Below are positions 40,092-51,700 of a stretch of DNA of 64,000 nt, in pieces. Each line of letters starts with the position of its first letter. The stretch's first letter is position 1. A model generated the notes under the pieces. The model was not told the origin of the DNA. It was given only the letters and a program-made list of their open reading frames with translations, and did no database searches. Origin of the DNA: Micromussa lordhowensis. Taxonomy: Eukaryota; Cnidaria; Anthozoa; Scleractinia; Lobophylliidae. Where the stretch lies: NCBI GenBank assembly GCA_964020085.1, contig OZ026607.1:18250557-18314556 (forward strand). The letters run 5' to 3'. The position numbers and the translations under genes were made by a program.

Positions 40092-40121
40092 GCTCATGGA
40101 TGTTACGTAACATCCATGAGC
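40092..40121. repeat. Perfect 30-bp palindrome
   Basis: GCTCATGGATGTTAC is followed immediately by its own reverse complement, with no spacer. Confidence 0.9.
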
Positions 40122-41117
40122 AAAAAGAGGATTTGTTTTTCTTGGATCAGCAACTCGAAAAATGATCAATTATGAGCGCATGTAATTGTTTAGCGTGTGG
40201 TTTCGCTACTTTTTCTGGTTAAATTTTAACAAACTGACGAGACGATTGTGTAAGAAATATGTCGGAAGACAAGTCAACAGCATGCCAGGAGTTAATTTGC
40301 GCCAAATTTTGCCTTTGCACGTACTCCTTCCTTCTCCACCAGAGTAATAACCTGCCTTGAGCCCCGATCCAATCAAACCCAGTCCCTAGTCTGCAGTCAA
40401 CTTAAAAAACACGCGACCTCGATGAGCTTTAAACCTAAGCCCGCGATATGGTCACGTGATACTAGTCAGCGGATAGCTTGTTTTGACAGCTTTCAATGAA
40501 CAATGACATGGATGCCCAAAATCAAAGACGTGGCTATGAATGGCTACTCTCTAATACTTCAAGGTATTGGCGTACGGATGCACGTACGGTTAGTCTTGTG
40601 AACATCCAAATTTTTTTCGATCAATGGATTACCACATTTTGTAAGGTATGTGGCTACCTTCGCGCGCCTACGGAGCGCTGGAGCTCCGCGATAACAGAAG
40701 TGTAGCAGCTCTCGTAAGCTGCTATTGTTTGGTCATTGTAGCAGCTGTTATTGTTTTAGGGCTAGGGGCATTGTTTCTGTTGTTTGTTCTATTGTTCACT
40801 CTAAGGGTATCGAGCCACTCATGTGAGACCTTACGACAGCTGCTACATCACCGCGCGATAATGCGACTCTTACAAATAAATCATTGCGTTTAATGAAGTC
40901 CCTTTTGGGTGAACCTGTTGTGACAGATGTTATATGTATGTCTCCGTACAACTGGAATGCATGAAAAGAGAACTATTTCTTTGTTGTCATCATTCCAAAA
41001 TTTCCGAGTTACCTTGTGCCTCTGTTTCATAACGAGTCCTCGTGCAAAATCATTCATATGGCTGATGAGTTTGATTTGCATGAAAATGAACCTGTAGGCC
41101 AAACACATTTTCATATG

Positions 41118-41277
41118 AATAGCCCAATTTCGATATATTAAAATTCAGCCTAAAACAATAGACCTCAGCACGAGGCTCGTGGGAATAACTACAGAGTTTG
41201 TGGGGTTTATTCCCACGAGCCTCGTGCTGAGGTCTATTGTTTTAGGCTGAATTTTAATATATCGAAATTGGGCTATT
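41118..41277. mobile_element. 160-bp palindromic MITE, copy A
   Basis: Near-perfect arms run from AATAGCCCAATTTCGATATA inward to CGAGGCTCGTGGGAATAA, and back. The short asymmetric centre reads ACTACAGAGTTTGTGGGG. The same family lies at 63731-63894, where the centre is in the opposite orientation. The high arm identity suggests a recent insertion. No frame is present. Confidence 0.8.
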
Positions 41278-43019
41278 GTTTTGCACGAAAACTTTTTTTG
41301 ACACAGAAGCAAAAGGCAGCTCGGGAAACTGCATATTAAATAAGGCAGCTTATATAATAGGCCATGTTATTCATTTATAAAATGCGGATAAACAAACGCA
41401 ACAAAGAATGGAAATTCTTTACCAGTCTCGGCAGTGGAGACACTACATAACTAAGCACAAGTAAAGTTTAGAGGTGAGTGGAGAGTAGAAACCGCAATGA
41501 ATTTGAAGAGTTTAAGAGTATGCTAAGACATTTTTTACTTAATTTATAATTAGTTTATCTAAATGTCTCGTCTTTTGATATTTTCGTTGTCTGGAATGAA
41601 AATATTAAAGAGCCGTCAAAACAGCTCTTGAACAATACTGGATCCAAGTAGAACATAGAGAAGCCATAGTCAAGTTTCGAGACTCATGGCTTGTCAAAAA
41701 TATATATTTCAGCGTGTTTGCCCGCTGCAGTTGAAAACATTTGTAATGTTGTGACGGAAATATTACAAATTTTGCAATAGGGAAGATGTTTGTTTACAAA
41801 CATTGTTTTTGTTATTTAAATGTTCAAAACGTTAAACAAAAGAATTCTTTGCTTCACAACAACAACAATCTTTTATTCACACCATTCAGGTACAAAAGAG
41901 AGAAAGACAAAAAGAAACTTTAAAAGACGAGATAATAGAAATAATATAAATATGTACATTTTGTACCAGTGCGCAACAGCCCTGAAAGTACCAAGGCTTT
42001 CGAAAGTAGCAAAGCTTTCACCAGCCAATAGTTCGATGGTTGGCATATTAATAACACTGATATCTTTGCTATATGTACATGTAGGTGGAAATAAATAAAT
42101 AAAGCAATATAGCATTCTGCAATGTAAAAGCTATTGCAGTGCAGAGCTTGCAAAATCTGTAGTGTAGTGTGCGTATTGGCTTGAATATCAAATTACATCT
42201 CAGAGGAAACAGAAAACTTATAATCTGTAATATTCAAATATTGCTACAGCGTTCAGCTGTAAAGTTGTTCACACGTAGTGTGCGGGATGAAATGAAAAAA
42301 GAGCAGACTGTAATACAAAAATTATTGAGCCCGCCCATAGGGAGCAAGGCCATTGGTTCAGAGGGGAAATATTAACTACTCTAGCGGCCGAGGAACAAGT
42401 ATTTAAGTGATTTGTTACATAGCTCAACAAATACGTTAGTAAATTGACGACAGCAACATCGTCTAGGAGATCATGGAGCTCGTTCAGAATACGTACGTGC
42501 AACTAACATTTAAAAATAAAAAAAAACTAATACCTAAAGCTAAAAAGTTATGAGAGAACAAATATAAATAAAAATAATAAATAATTAAACTAATCTAACA
42601 TATATGTACAAGTGAAATTTAAAATCCTAACAAAATACGTATGTATGGTCGAGGTCTAATAAATCAAAAATAGCTGGCACTAAGAATTATCATTAAATAG
42701 CGATGATATGGGTTGGAAAACAGCTAAAGCTTCAATGCTCTTAGTAAATTCTTAAAAAGGTCGACGTTACTGGCCAGTTTCACGCTTGCAGATAAACCGT
42801 TCCACAACTGCGCACGCATGTAAGTAAATATTTTTTCTTAAAATTTAGGTTAAATTTAGGTGCACATAGGGGTAACGCCAGTTCCTCTCAGATTGTACGT
42901 AGTTTCCCTAAAACTAAAAAAGTCCTTAATATACTTGGGTCCACTGTTATTCAAACATTTATATAACAGAATAGGGGATTGTTGCTTTCTTCTCCTGTCT
43001 ACCGTTTCCGCAAAAATTA
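41278..43019. other. Intergenic region, possibly including the 3' tail of the minus-strand LINE
   Basis: No gene is recognised. Since the retrotransposon at 43.0-44.35 kb reads on the minus strand, its 3' untranslated tail should lie here, but I cannot mark its end. Frames present show no domain. Confidence 0.4.
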
Positions 43020-44350
43020 TTCCTAAAGAATAGATTCACAATAGCCTAACACGGACCTAAGAATATAATAGTTACAATCTTCCAGCCGATTCACTTGTAC
43101 TCTCCCCACTCCTAGAAGGAGGGGACTACAGTAATCAAAATGAGGCAAAATGGAAGATGTATAGAGCCTTAACATCATGTTGCTAGGCACAAAACGCCTA
43201 ATTCTGCTGAGTGCGCCACTTTTAGCGTATACCTTTTGAAGCTGTTTAGTAATATGTTCTTTGAAGGATAGCATGTAATCAAGTTCAACGCCAAGAAGAG
43301 ATTTTAATAGTTTTGCAGTGTCTCAATGACTGAGCCATTTATGGCCACTGAGGTAGTAGTTGTACTTACAGGGACCAATCGGCAGTGATTGCGTCTTTGT
43401 GTTATTGATCAGCAAATGATTCTATTGAAACCATGGCGAGAACCGCTTAACACCATCGTTCACCATAAATTTCAAGGATTATAGGCGAGACATCTGAGGC
43501 ATACACAGTTGTATCGTTGGCGTATAACCTCGGAGATAAATCCGGTACAGCGTAACTCAAGTCATTTGTATAGATATTAAACAACAGCAGCCCGAGGAGG
43601 GAGCCTTGTAGGACGCCCAACATTACTTCCAAGTAGTTGGAACACACACCGGACAACTTGACTCACTATCTGTGATCCAACAAGTTAAGGATGAGATCAA
43701 GTTAAGCGCGGAAGGAGAGACGCCATAGGCTTTTAATTTAGCCAATAGGAGGTTGCGTAATAGAATGCTTTGGACAGGTCCACTGCTACGGCTAAAGCTG
43801 CCTCCCTGTTGTCAAGGTTTCGCCTCAAGTCCTCGGTCCTCTTCAAGAGAACGGTACAACAGGAATGTTTCTTCAAGAATTCAGATAGATTTGGAGAAAG
43901 ATGTTAATGGAAAGCGCCGTACAGCTGGTCAAACATTACCTTTTCATACACTTTAGACATAGCAGTAAGAATGGAAACAGGGGGATAGTTTTCTTTGTGT
44001 GTATCTTTATCCTTTTTGAATACCGGTGTCAAGTGTTCCCGCTCTTCCATTCAGTTGGCCATGATTGGTTGAAAATCAAGTAATTAATAAGCTGAGTGAC
44101 GTCCTCCGCTAGGATGGGAGAAGCAAGCCTTAGGAGACGCGGTGAGATACCATCTACACTTACGGCCTCAAGGGGGTTTAGGTTGGCCAAAATTTCACGT
44201 ACATAGCTGCAGCTCACAGGCTGGAAGGTAAGATCCAGCAACATTTTACTGGCGACGAGTTTGACGCTTGGATGATCTTTAAAATCATTGTCATGTTGCA
44301 AATAGCTATTGCATATATCCACTGCATGTTTGGTTTCCGTCGTGACCACA
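43020..44350 (-). pseudogene. Decayed non-LTR retrotransposon (LINE) reverse transcriptase fragment
   Basis: Three minus-strand reading frames in the right order make up much of a LINE reverse transcriptase of CR1/L2-like type. The 44349-44029 frame has NPLEAVSVDGISPRLLRLA, the N-terminal RT block. The 43656-43447 frame has GVLQGSLLGLLLFNIYTNDL and YANDTTVY, the palm. The 43274-43023 frame has SSILPHFDYCSPLLLG, the conserved C-terminal block. The catalytic box is YAND instead of YADD (AAC for GAC), and the usual VPQGS reads VLQGS. Frameshifts or stops separate the blocks. No endonuclease domain is seen upstream, so the copy is 5'-truncated, as is common for LINEs. It cannot encode an active enzyme. 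Confidence 0.85.
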
Positions 44351-44481
44351 GCATTCTCAACTACAGTTATGCTACTTTGTCAAAGTAGCGAATGAGAGGG
44401 CGAGTTGTTGAAATAAGGAAACCAGCTATAACAAATTACATATTTTTCTTATTGTCGCAGAGTGGGAACTTAATGATAATT

Positions 44482-44566
44482 AACAATTACTCCACGAGCG
44501 TGCGCTGGATATGAAATGATAGACAGCCAACGATGGCTATAATCATCTCATATCCAACATGCGTGA

Positions 44567-44580
<14 letters not shown>
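44482..44580. repeat. Inverted repeat, MITE-like
   Basis: The left arm AACAATTACTCCACGAGCG continuing to GGATATGAAATGAT pairs with the right arm ATCATCTCATATCC continuing to GTGAGTGGAATAATTGTT. The spacer contains a smaller AGCCA/TGGCT hairpin. Confidence 0.65.
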
Positions 44581-44592
<12 letters not shown>

Positions 44593-44597
<5 letters not shown>

Positions 44598-44606
44598 CCC
44601 CCCCCC
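44593..44606. repeat. Homopolymer C14 tract
   Basis: Fourteen consecutive C, followed by an A-rich AAACTAAACTAAACT run. It sits next to inverted repeats and may be an assembly-prone spot. Confidence 0.9.
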
Positions 44607-44723
44607 AAAATATAGAAAACTAAACTAAACTAAAAATAAAAATGCCCCAAGAAATCACGCGTACGCTTATCATATACCTAGAACATGGTACAAGGGCTCA
44701 TAACCCATTATGGCTAAGCCATA

Positions 44724-44772
44724 ATTATCCAATAATCCATTTTTTTTTAAAAAAACTGGATTATTGGATAAT
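44724..44772. repeat. Perfect hairpin with 16-bp arms
   Basis: ATTATCCAATAATCCA and its exact reverse complement are separated by 17 nt of T and A runs. Arms contain TAATCC/GGATTA, but the setting is that of a MITE. Confidence 0.75.
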
Positions 44773-44785
44773 AATATCACAATGT

Positions 44786-47700
44786 GCTCGCACTGGAATA
44801 TCCAGTTCATATTGCAGAGAGAAGATTATACTCTTACACTCTTTGCATTGGGCAGACTATATTAAACCTCGTGTTGCCGTGTGCAGGCTGACTTGTTGAG
44901 AGCTATCGCAGACAGTTTGGAGACTTTAATATCACTTTTTGCCGTGGTAGACTTTTATATGAGACTGATATCAAAGGAAAATAATAGATCAAATTCTTAT
45001 TTTACGATAACTGCAGAATTCTCACGAGCTCATTGGCAAAATTCCATTCTCAATAAGCGGACAGACACATGAATTTATAATTCTGAGACGCGTCAACGAG
45101 CGCGAGAGGTACTTTGACAATGTTATGACGAAAATCATGATCAATAACAGGACAGACGCATGAAAAACTGACGTCAACTTGTTTAATTGACCACTCCCCT
45201 ATATTGGGATTTTTCAGGGCCAACGGAAACATACTATGAAATAAATGTTCTAAATGAACATAACATGGCTAAATATCTTAGCTGGCAGGAGCCAGACCAG
45301 TTGGCTACTTTACAAGCGTGAATTACCTTCATCACCTTAAAAAGATTACAAAGGGAAAGGTCAATTCTATGACGTAAAATACATAGGCACACTCTGTTCC
45401 ACGTCAGCCATGAACACTGGACTCACAAGTTACTGAGTATATAATTCTGTCAGACTTATTTCAAAGTCAATAGTAAACTTGTCCTACAAACCTCCATTGC
45501 ATAAGGTAACACGCAAAACAAATTGCAAACACTGCACGGAGCAAGCCATCCGTCGTAGCTGAACAGTTGCCAGTGGTTTCCAGTTTTTTTGTGAGAATAA
45601 AAAATGAAAAAATGCAATGTCACCGCCATTTATAGGTATTTCTGCAAACTTTACTGAGTTCTAACTTCCATAGGTTGCAAAAAGTAAATTTCAGGTTTAG
45701 AAATTGTGCTTGAAAGTGTTGCTAAGCTGTCGTGTCATCAGATGTTTGATTTTTCCCCGCTTTTTGTTTTAATTTTTTTTCTGAGTAAAAAATGTCTTAG
45801 CCAACCTCAAGGACGTGACATAGCAGCTGATTTCAAAGCAGATGTCAGACATATTTTTCATAATGTGACTTAATTTTTCCGGCTCCGAGTATGCTTCCGT
45901 GGGGCAGAAGTGTTTGCAATACGTTGACAGACGTTGTTACTTCGAACATGCAATTGTAAAGGCAAAAAAAAGGAACTTGAACTATATTTAATTATTCCTT
46001 TTGAAAATTCTCAGACGTTTAAAGTTGCGAATTATTTTGAACTGTCGGTAAGAAGGCAAGAAAAATTGGATTATTTCCACTCTTTTGTTTTTTCAGGACT
46101 TAATTAGCTTCTTTTTAACACTCAACTTTCTTTCAGGTCTTTCAAACATATGACAGAAATCAACACTAATTTGGTTTTTGTGGTTAACATTAAAAACATG
46201 ATTATCTGAGCAAAATCACGCGGCACAAAAATAAACAGGAAAGAAACGTCCACTCCTGCAGAGTTCTACGAGACTGATTTATTCGCGAAAAGGCAGAAGT
46301 TTATTAGTTATCTTTACATTTTAAGTCAACTTCAACTTTCAACTTTACTTTATTTAGCACTTCATTTTTAGTTACAATCATGGTAGCATAAAAAACAGGA
46401 AACAATACACATGTGAAAAAAAATATATAGATATTAGAAGTCTATAGTTCGTGCATGGAGGCTAAAAAAACCGCGAGGTTATCGAGTTAGCCTCCAGCGT
46501 GAAGTCTCAGTGACCACTCGCTGGATAAATTACGTTGCTAAAAAGAGAATAAACAACTAAAATTTATAGATGACAACATTAATTTTGATTTCTAGTTTTA
46601 TTTAATCTAATCATGTGAGCAACAATGAGATTTGTGTTATTCTTTTGTCTGTACGTCAACCGCGGAAAAAATAGGATAATATTTGCGGTATTAGTTCATT
46701 TCTCTTTTTGATTGAGGACTGGTGTAATTGCGGTTTATTAATTTAATTAACAGCTTGATATTTTTCCTTCCTGGGATGATACCGTATAATTTGTGCCATC
46801 ACTGTTTTTTGTTTGACCAAATTAAGGCATTTGATACACTCCTCGCACAAATATCTCTGGACTTGAGCATCTAAAAGATCCAGTTTATTTATTTGTGTCA
46901 CCGAGATTGTTGCGCGACCGAACAGGCGGGGCAACTGACTCTGGGCCAGCAATTCGTCACACATCAGATCTGAATTTTCTTGCCTTCCTTGCCGAAAAAT
47001 AACCCTTGCCCATGACCCCTTCTTGTTGCGTGATGACGACCTAGCTAGAGAAAGACAATTCGCTCACTAGCATGGAGAGCAGGGGTCTACAACTGGTGCG
47101 ACGGTCATAAGATGGGGAGCCGACCTTGTCTCCCTAAATCCTAATTTCTCTCTGGGATCCTATTTTCCTTCCTCTGTGAAACCCAGCAATTCGAAACATT
47201 AAACGCTTACGTTGGCACCTTTAACTTCTCGACAGAGAGACTGTTTTTAGAAATTAAAACATAATACTTACCTTTTGGATTGTCAAAGTGCAAACACCTC
47301 ATCAACACCTCTTTGCCTTTTGTCTTCATGTAGTTAGTGTTTATAAAAAAGATATTATCTGGAACCATCTGATAATTTGCTCTTTCCAGGCTTCTGTTAC
47401 GTCTTTCGTCACTATTTTTAATATTTCAACGTGAACGAATATTAAAAAACCAAATAAAATCATTTTCGCAATTCTCCATGACCTGTCAGAACTGCTGAAA
47501 AAGACGGACGTGACTATAAATAATAAAATATGACATATGGACTTCCATTTGTTAACAACCCATTACAAAGTTCCCGAGGGTCGTCTTAATTAGTCATGTT
47601 GCTTGTGGGTTTACAAAGTTCCAAAAAAGGTTTGTGATTGTTCTAGAATTTCCAACAAAAGAATCCAAGTTCGACTCGAGAGGGTGGCAAACCGCACGAC

Positions 47701-48760
47701 ATGACATGAACGTTCCGGGATGATTTCCAAAGACCGAAGGAAAAGAGCTGAAAGCTAGAGAGAGGAGCACTTTTATGGTAGGTAAAATAGTTATTGTTGA
47801 AATTTTTAAGCTGATTATCGTTGCTTTTTCAAGTAGAAAATGAGCAAAATTTCAATTTGTATTGGGTTTTACTTTTGCGTTGAAATGACTACTGTGTCAG
47901 TTAAAAACAAGAGAACAAACTTCCTAATCTCCAATGTGAAACTGTGCCAAGCCTTATCATCGATTTTAATGTCCGATTTTATGTTCATCATGCGTTAAAA
48001 TGACTTATACAATTTAAAAGGCCAATGTAAGATGCCGCTTTCCAACCTATTAATTATGATTTGAAGCTATTCTGTTATTCTTCAGCTGCTTTTTATTGCA
48101 TTATTACATGAGCATTGCTTTCTTAGTGACGGCAGCGTAACCCTAGAAGATCTTCCTTTCAGAGATAGTTTAGGGTATAATTCATTTGTTTGATATATTA
48201 ATTATGAACTGGGTGACATGTTGAGTGGCAGAGCTGTGTTATATGTTACAGAATCTTCCGGAAAAGTTAAACGAAACCCAGAAGCAGATTCTTGTAAGAA
48301 ATGACATTTTTTTGTATGTCATGCCACCTATAAATTGCTTTTGTAAATAAAATTGTGTATTTTAATATCGCAAATCGATTCCATCCCTCCTCGTGTAGCA
48401 TGCGTTACTAGTTTCCACTCTCTCTCTCTCTACTGTCCAGTGAACTACAAACGAAAGAGCTGATGGCTGTCAATCAAACAGTTTACAGAAAGCCTAGTGA
48501 TGCAGCCTTTTTTCGTGATCTCAAATGAAATAATCATTCATCATAAGAAACCGATGTATCAAGCTGATTAGCCGCAACTTAAAAGATAATGACATGACCT
48601 TTTAAGATGGCCAAGACAAAAATGGAATGTTGGGTTTTGTTATCGATAGCGCTTTCGTGATTTCTCGCAAGACAATTCTCGCCACAAGATCGTGCACGTG
48701 TGAAGGGCTTCCCTCCTAGGTCAAAGTTTATGATAACACTTTTCATGGCTTGCACGCTAG
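44786..48760. other. Intergenic region upstream of Otx paralog 3
   Basis: No gene recognised. There is a repeated TCAATAA-NN-GGACAGAC-CATGAA block at about 45050 and 45142, a small hairpin with GGAGGCTA/TAGCCTCC arms at about 46457-46493, and a (CT)n tract at about 48418-48432. The main promoter of paralog 3 should lie near the end. Confidence 0.4.
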
Positions 48761-48789
48761 GTCCTGAAAGACAAAAGAAACGAGGAACG

Positions 48790-51700
48790 ATGGACACTGG
48801 GCTACCATCTTGTGCAATGAGTACCTTTAACTTGGAGGCACCGAACACAGACTTCTTTTACCCGGATATGGTTCCGATGTACGGTAAGGCCTTCGATGCA
48901 GCTTAATTCGGGTGGTCCACTTAGCTTGCATGTCTGGATGTCGTTTGTAACCATTTAATTTCTCAACCTGGATAATCTTTCCTCAGTAATGCCTAAAGCG
49001 CTAAGTGGGTTTGGGATTAGCCAATTTTTCTTAGTTCCTGTCAGGAGGCAGTTCTATTAATATTTAGACTGTGAGCTAATAAATGTAGCTGGAAACATAC
49101 CTGGAAACATAATAGCAACAAGTTATTCGGTTTCGCAATATTCATTCGTCTGTTTTAATTTACAGTGCATTGAAAGGCCATAATTTCCCTCAGTTTATCT
49201 GAGTTGCCGTCGATTAAATTGCAAGTTGTCCTTGCGCCGCTTAGGGGACCTAAAATAGCTATATTTGACTGAAGGGTTTGACATTATTTAGTCTAATTGA
49301 CTTCCTTTCCTTCCCCTCGGTTCGGTCAGCTCATATGAGGTGATATAGCCTGTGCCAAAACCTGTTATTTTTCTGTTGCTATCCCTGGCCCGATGTAGTA
49401 TTAATTTTCCGGTAAATGAACTCCTGCTTACTCGTTTAAAGACACGTTACTAGGGTTAGGCGCAGATGTTACCATTCAGCAGTTATAAAAGCTTCTAATC
49501 CACGCCTGGCGGGTAGATACGACTTTTTTTAAATTTGTTATTATCTTCAACTTGCAAAATATGTCACGGAATATCGTTATTTAAGACTGGCTTAATTCTT
49601 GTCGGCTTAGCATTATCCTACCAGCTAAGCCACAAATAGTGGCATAATCCCTCATCAAAGGCTGGGGCAAGGTTTATGATTGTTAATCAAACTGTTCAAA
49701 TTCACATCGTGGTATCGAGCGCTCATAAACGTATTGCCTTGGAAGGAGGAAGGAACCTTTTTGTACACCTCTCTAACAGTCATGGACTTCTGTTGGCCAG
49801 GATATTCACTACCTTGTGTAGGTTGTTCCCAATGTTTAATGTCAAGGTTTTTTGAAGGTAAATTATAGCTTTCCAACTTGAGATCCTATATATTGAGTTT
49901 TATTTTTTTTTAACCAAACATTCACAGTACTCCCTGAAGGCTTAATGTTTAAACTTCATTGACGGAGAAGGCAAGTCTTAGCTCCTTATTATCCAAAACC
50001 TTATTAAAGAAAGAAAGGTAAATGTAGCTATACCATCTCAGCAAATAAGAGCTTTTCGTACTGCGCACATCTAACGCTGAGCTGTCTCGGATTTATCCAG
50101 ACGAAAGATCTAAACGGATATGAATTTCCGCCCTAGAGAAAGAACGATCATGGCACGGAAAAAAGTGCTTAAGCGGAAACCACAGTTCTTTCTCGTTCTT
50201 TTTCATTTTTTTATAGAAGAGAACTGACCTTAATAGAAAGGGAAAATCTACTAGGTCAACAAGAGCTCAGCCAAATTATGTTTTAATTTGTTGATGATTT
50301 GTAAAAATAAAAATGACAATGCGTGATGGAAGACTAAAGAATGTTCTATCTAATTTGTCCCTTAAATGAAAAACAAGATCTCCTTGCCTGATAGCAACTG
50401 GTTGAGTTATTTTCTTCAAACTTTTAAATGCTTCATCTTTCTCATTGATATCTAGCTAATGTTACAACGTTTCTGTCAAAGGGCCTCCCAGAAAGCAGCG
50501 CCGAGAGAGAACCACATTTACCAAAGCACAACTTGAAATACTGGAAGAGCTCTTTACTAAGACAAAATATCCAGACATCTTCATGAGAGAGGAAGTGGCC
50601 ATGAAAATAAACCTTCCTGAAAGCAGAGTACAGGTAAATATCACTAAATATCTATATACAATAACGTACGTTACGTTGATTATAATTTAATTAATAGCAG
50701 CTGATAGCTCTTGATTTCTCGCAAGGGATTTTGCCGTGGTGCACTGCAAGGCTGTCCAGTCAGTACAGTGAAGATAAAATGTGGAAATCAGAATTCACTG
50801 AGTCTGTGTTAAAAGACCTTTTCTAATCTGCACTGGGTAGCAGCGAGTTAGTAGATGAGTTTTGGGTGTATCAGTTTACTCCCAAGCTGCAAATTTCTCT
50901 TCTCTTTACCGGATTGCACTATTTTTTCCAATAATCGTTTGGAGATACATCAAAACAGCAAGCTCTATTTTATGATTCTCGCCATTCACGGTCAGGTCAT
51001 AACAATCGAAATAAAAAATATGGGTCTATGAAAAGAAGGAGGCCTGCTTTCTTTCTTCTTGCACTTCATCAGGGTTCTTTGAAAAACTGTCTAAATAACT
51101 CATACTCCTAAAATCGTAAATGAAATCTGTTAACCAGATTTTTATTTGTGGAGGGTCTTGTATAATTTTGTTGTAGAAGAACAAACTCGAGGCCATCCCC
51201 ATTTCCTACAGACCAATCGAGTCAGCTTTTGGACAAAGGACAAAGAAAAATGTTAATTATGCATTGCCCAGTTCCTTTATGGGAGTTTTCCCAAGTTTAA
51301 GACTCATCATATACATCTTCAAGTAACTCTGGAATCTAAATTAAATCTGTCCTCTAAGCGAAATCGACTTCGAACACTTTCTAAAATTCTATATCTTTTA
51401 AGAGTTCAAAAAGCCAAAAAGCTTCTAGGGGCTTCGATGCAATATCACGGCCCGCAGTCTCAACGAAGATTCAATCAGATTTGTTCATATCTCTTTCATC
51501 CGCCTTTAATTTATTTTATTTTGTTTGTTATGCGACCGACCGACTCACCTTTACCGAGACTGCGAGCGATTGTAACCGAAATACGTTACCAGATTGGCAT
51601 AACTCATCATTGAAGCTGTTGGAATTCTTGTCCTTAAACGGTAGTTTATTAATTTCTTAATAAAGGTTATTTCTGACATGGCTTAATGTCTGTTATCGAC

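Larger units (their letters stand above)
38841..41117. other. Intergenic region with simple repeats and a perfect palindrome
   Basis: No gene is recognised. A (GAGT)n tract lies at about 40037-40064, and a perfect 30-bp palindrome at 40092-40121. A stretch at about 40440-40700 with short palindromes (GCGCTGGAGCTCCGC) looks like a dispersed repeat rather than a gene, despite an open frame starting at 40496. Confidence 0.45.

Noticed and set aside
40496..40893. Open frames starting at 40496 and 40648
   Set aside because: No domain recognised. The region contains short palindromes and looks like dispersed repeat sequence.
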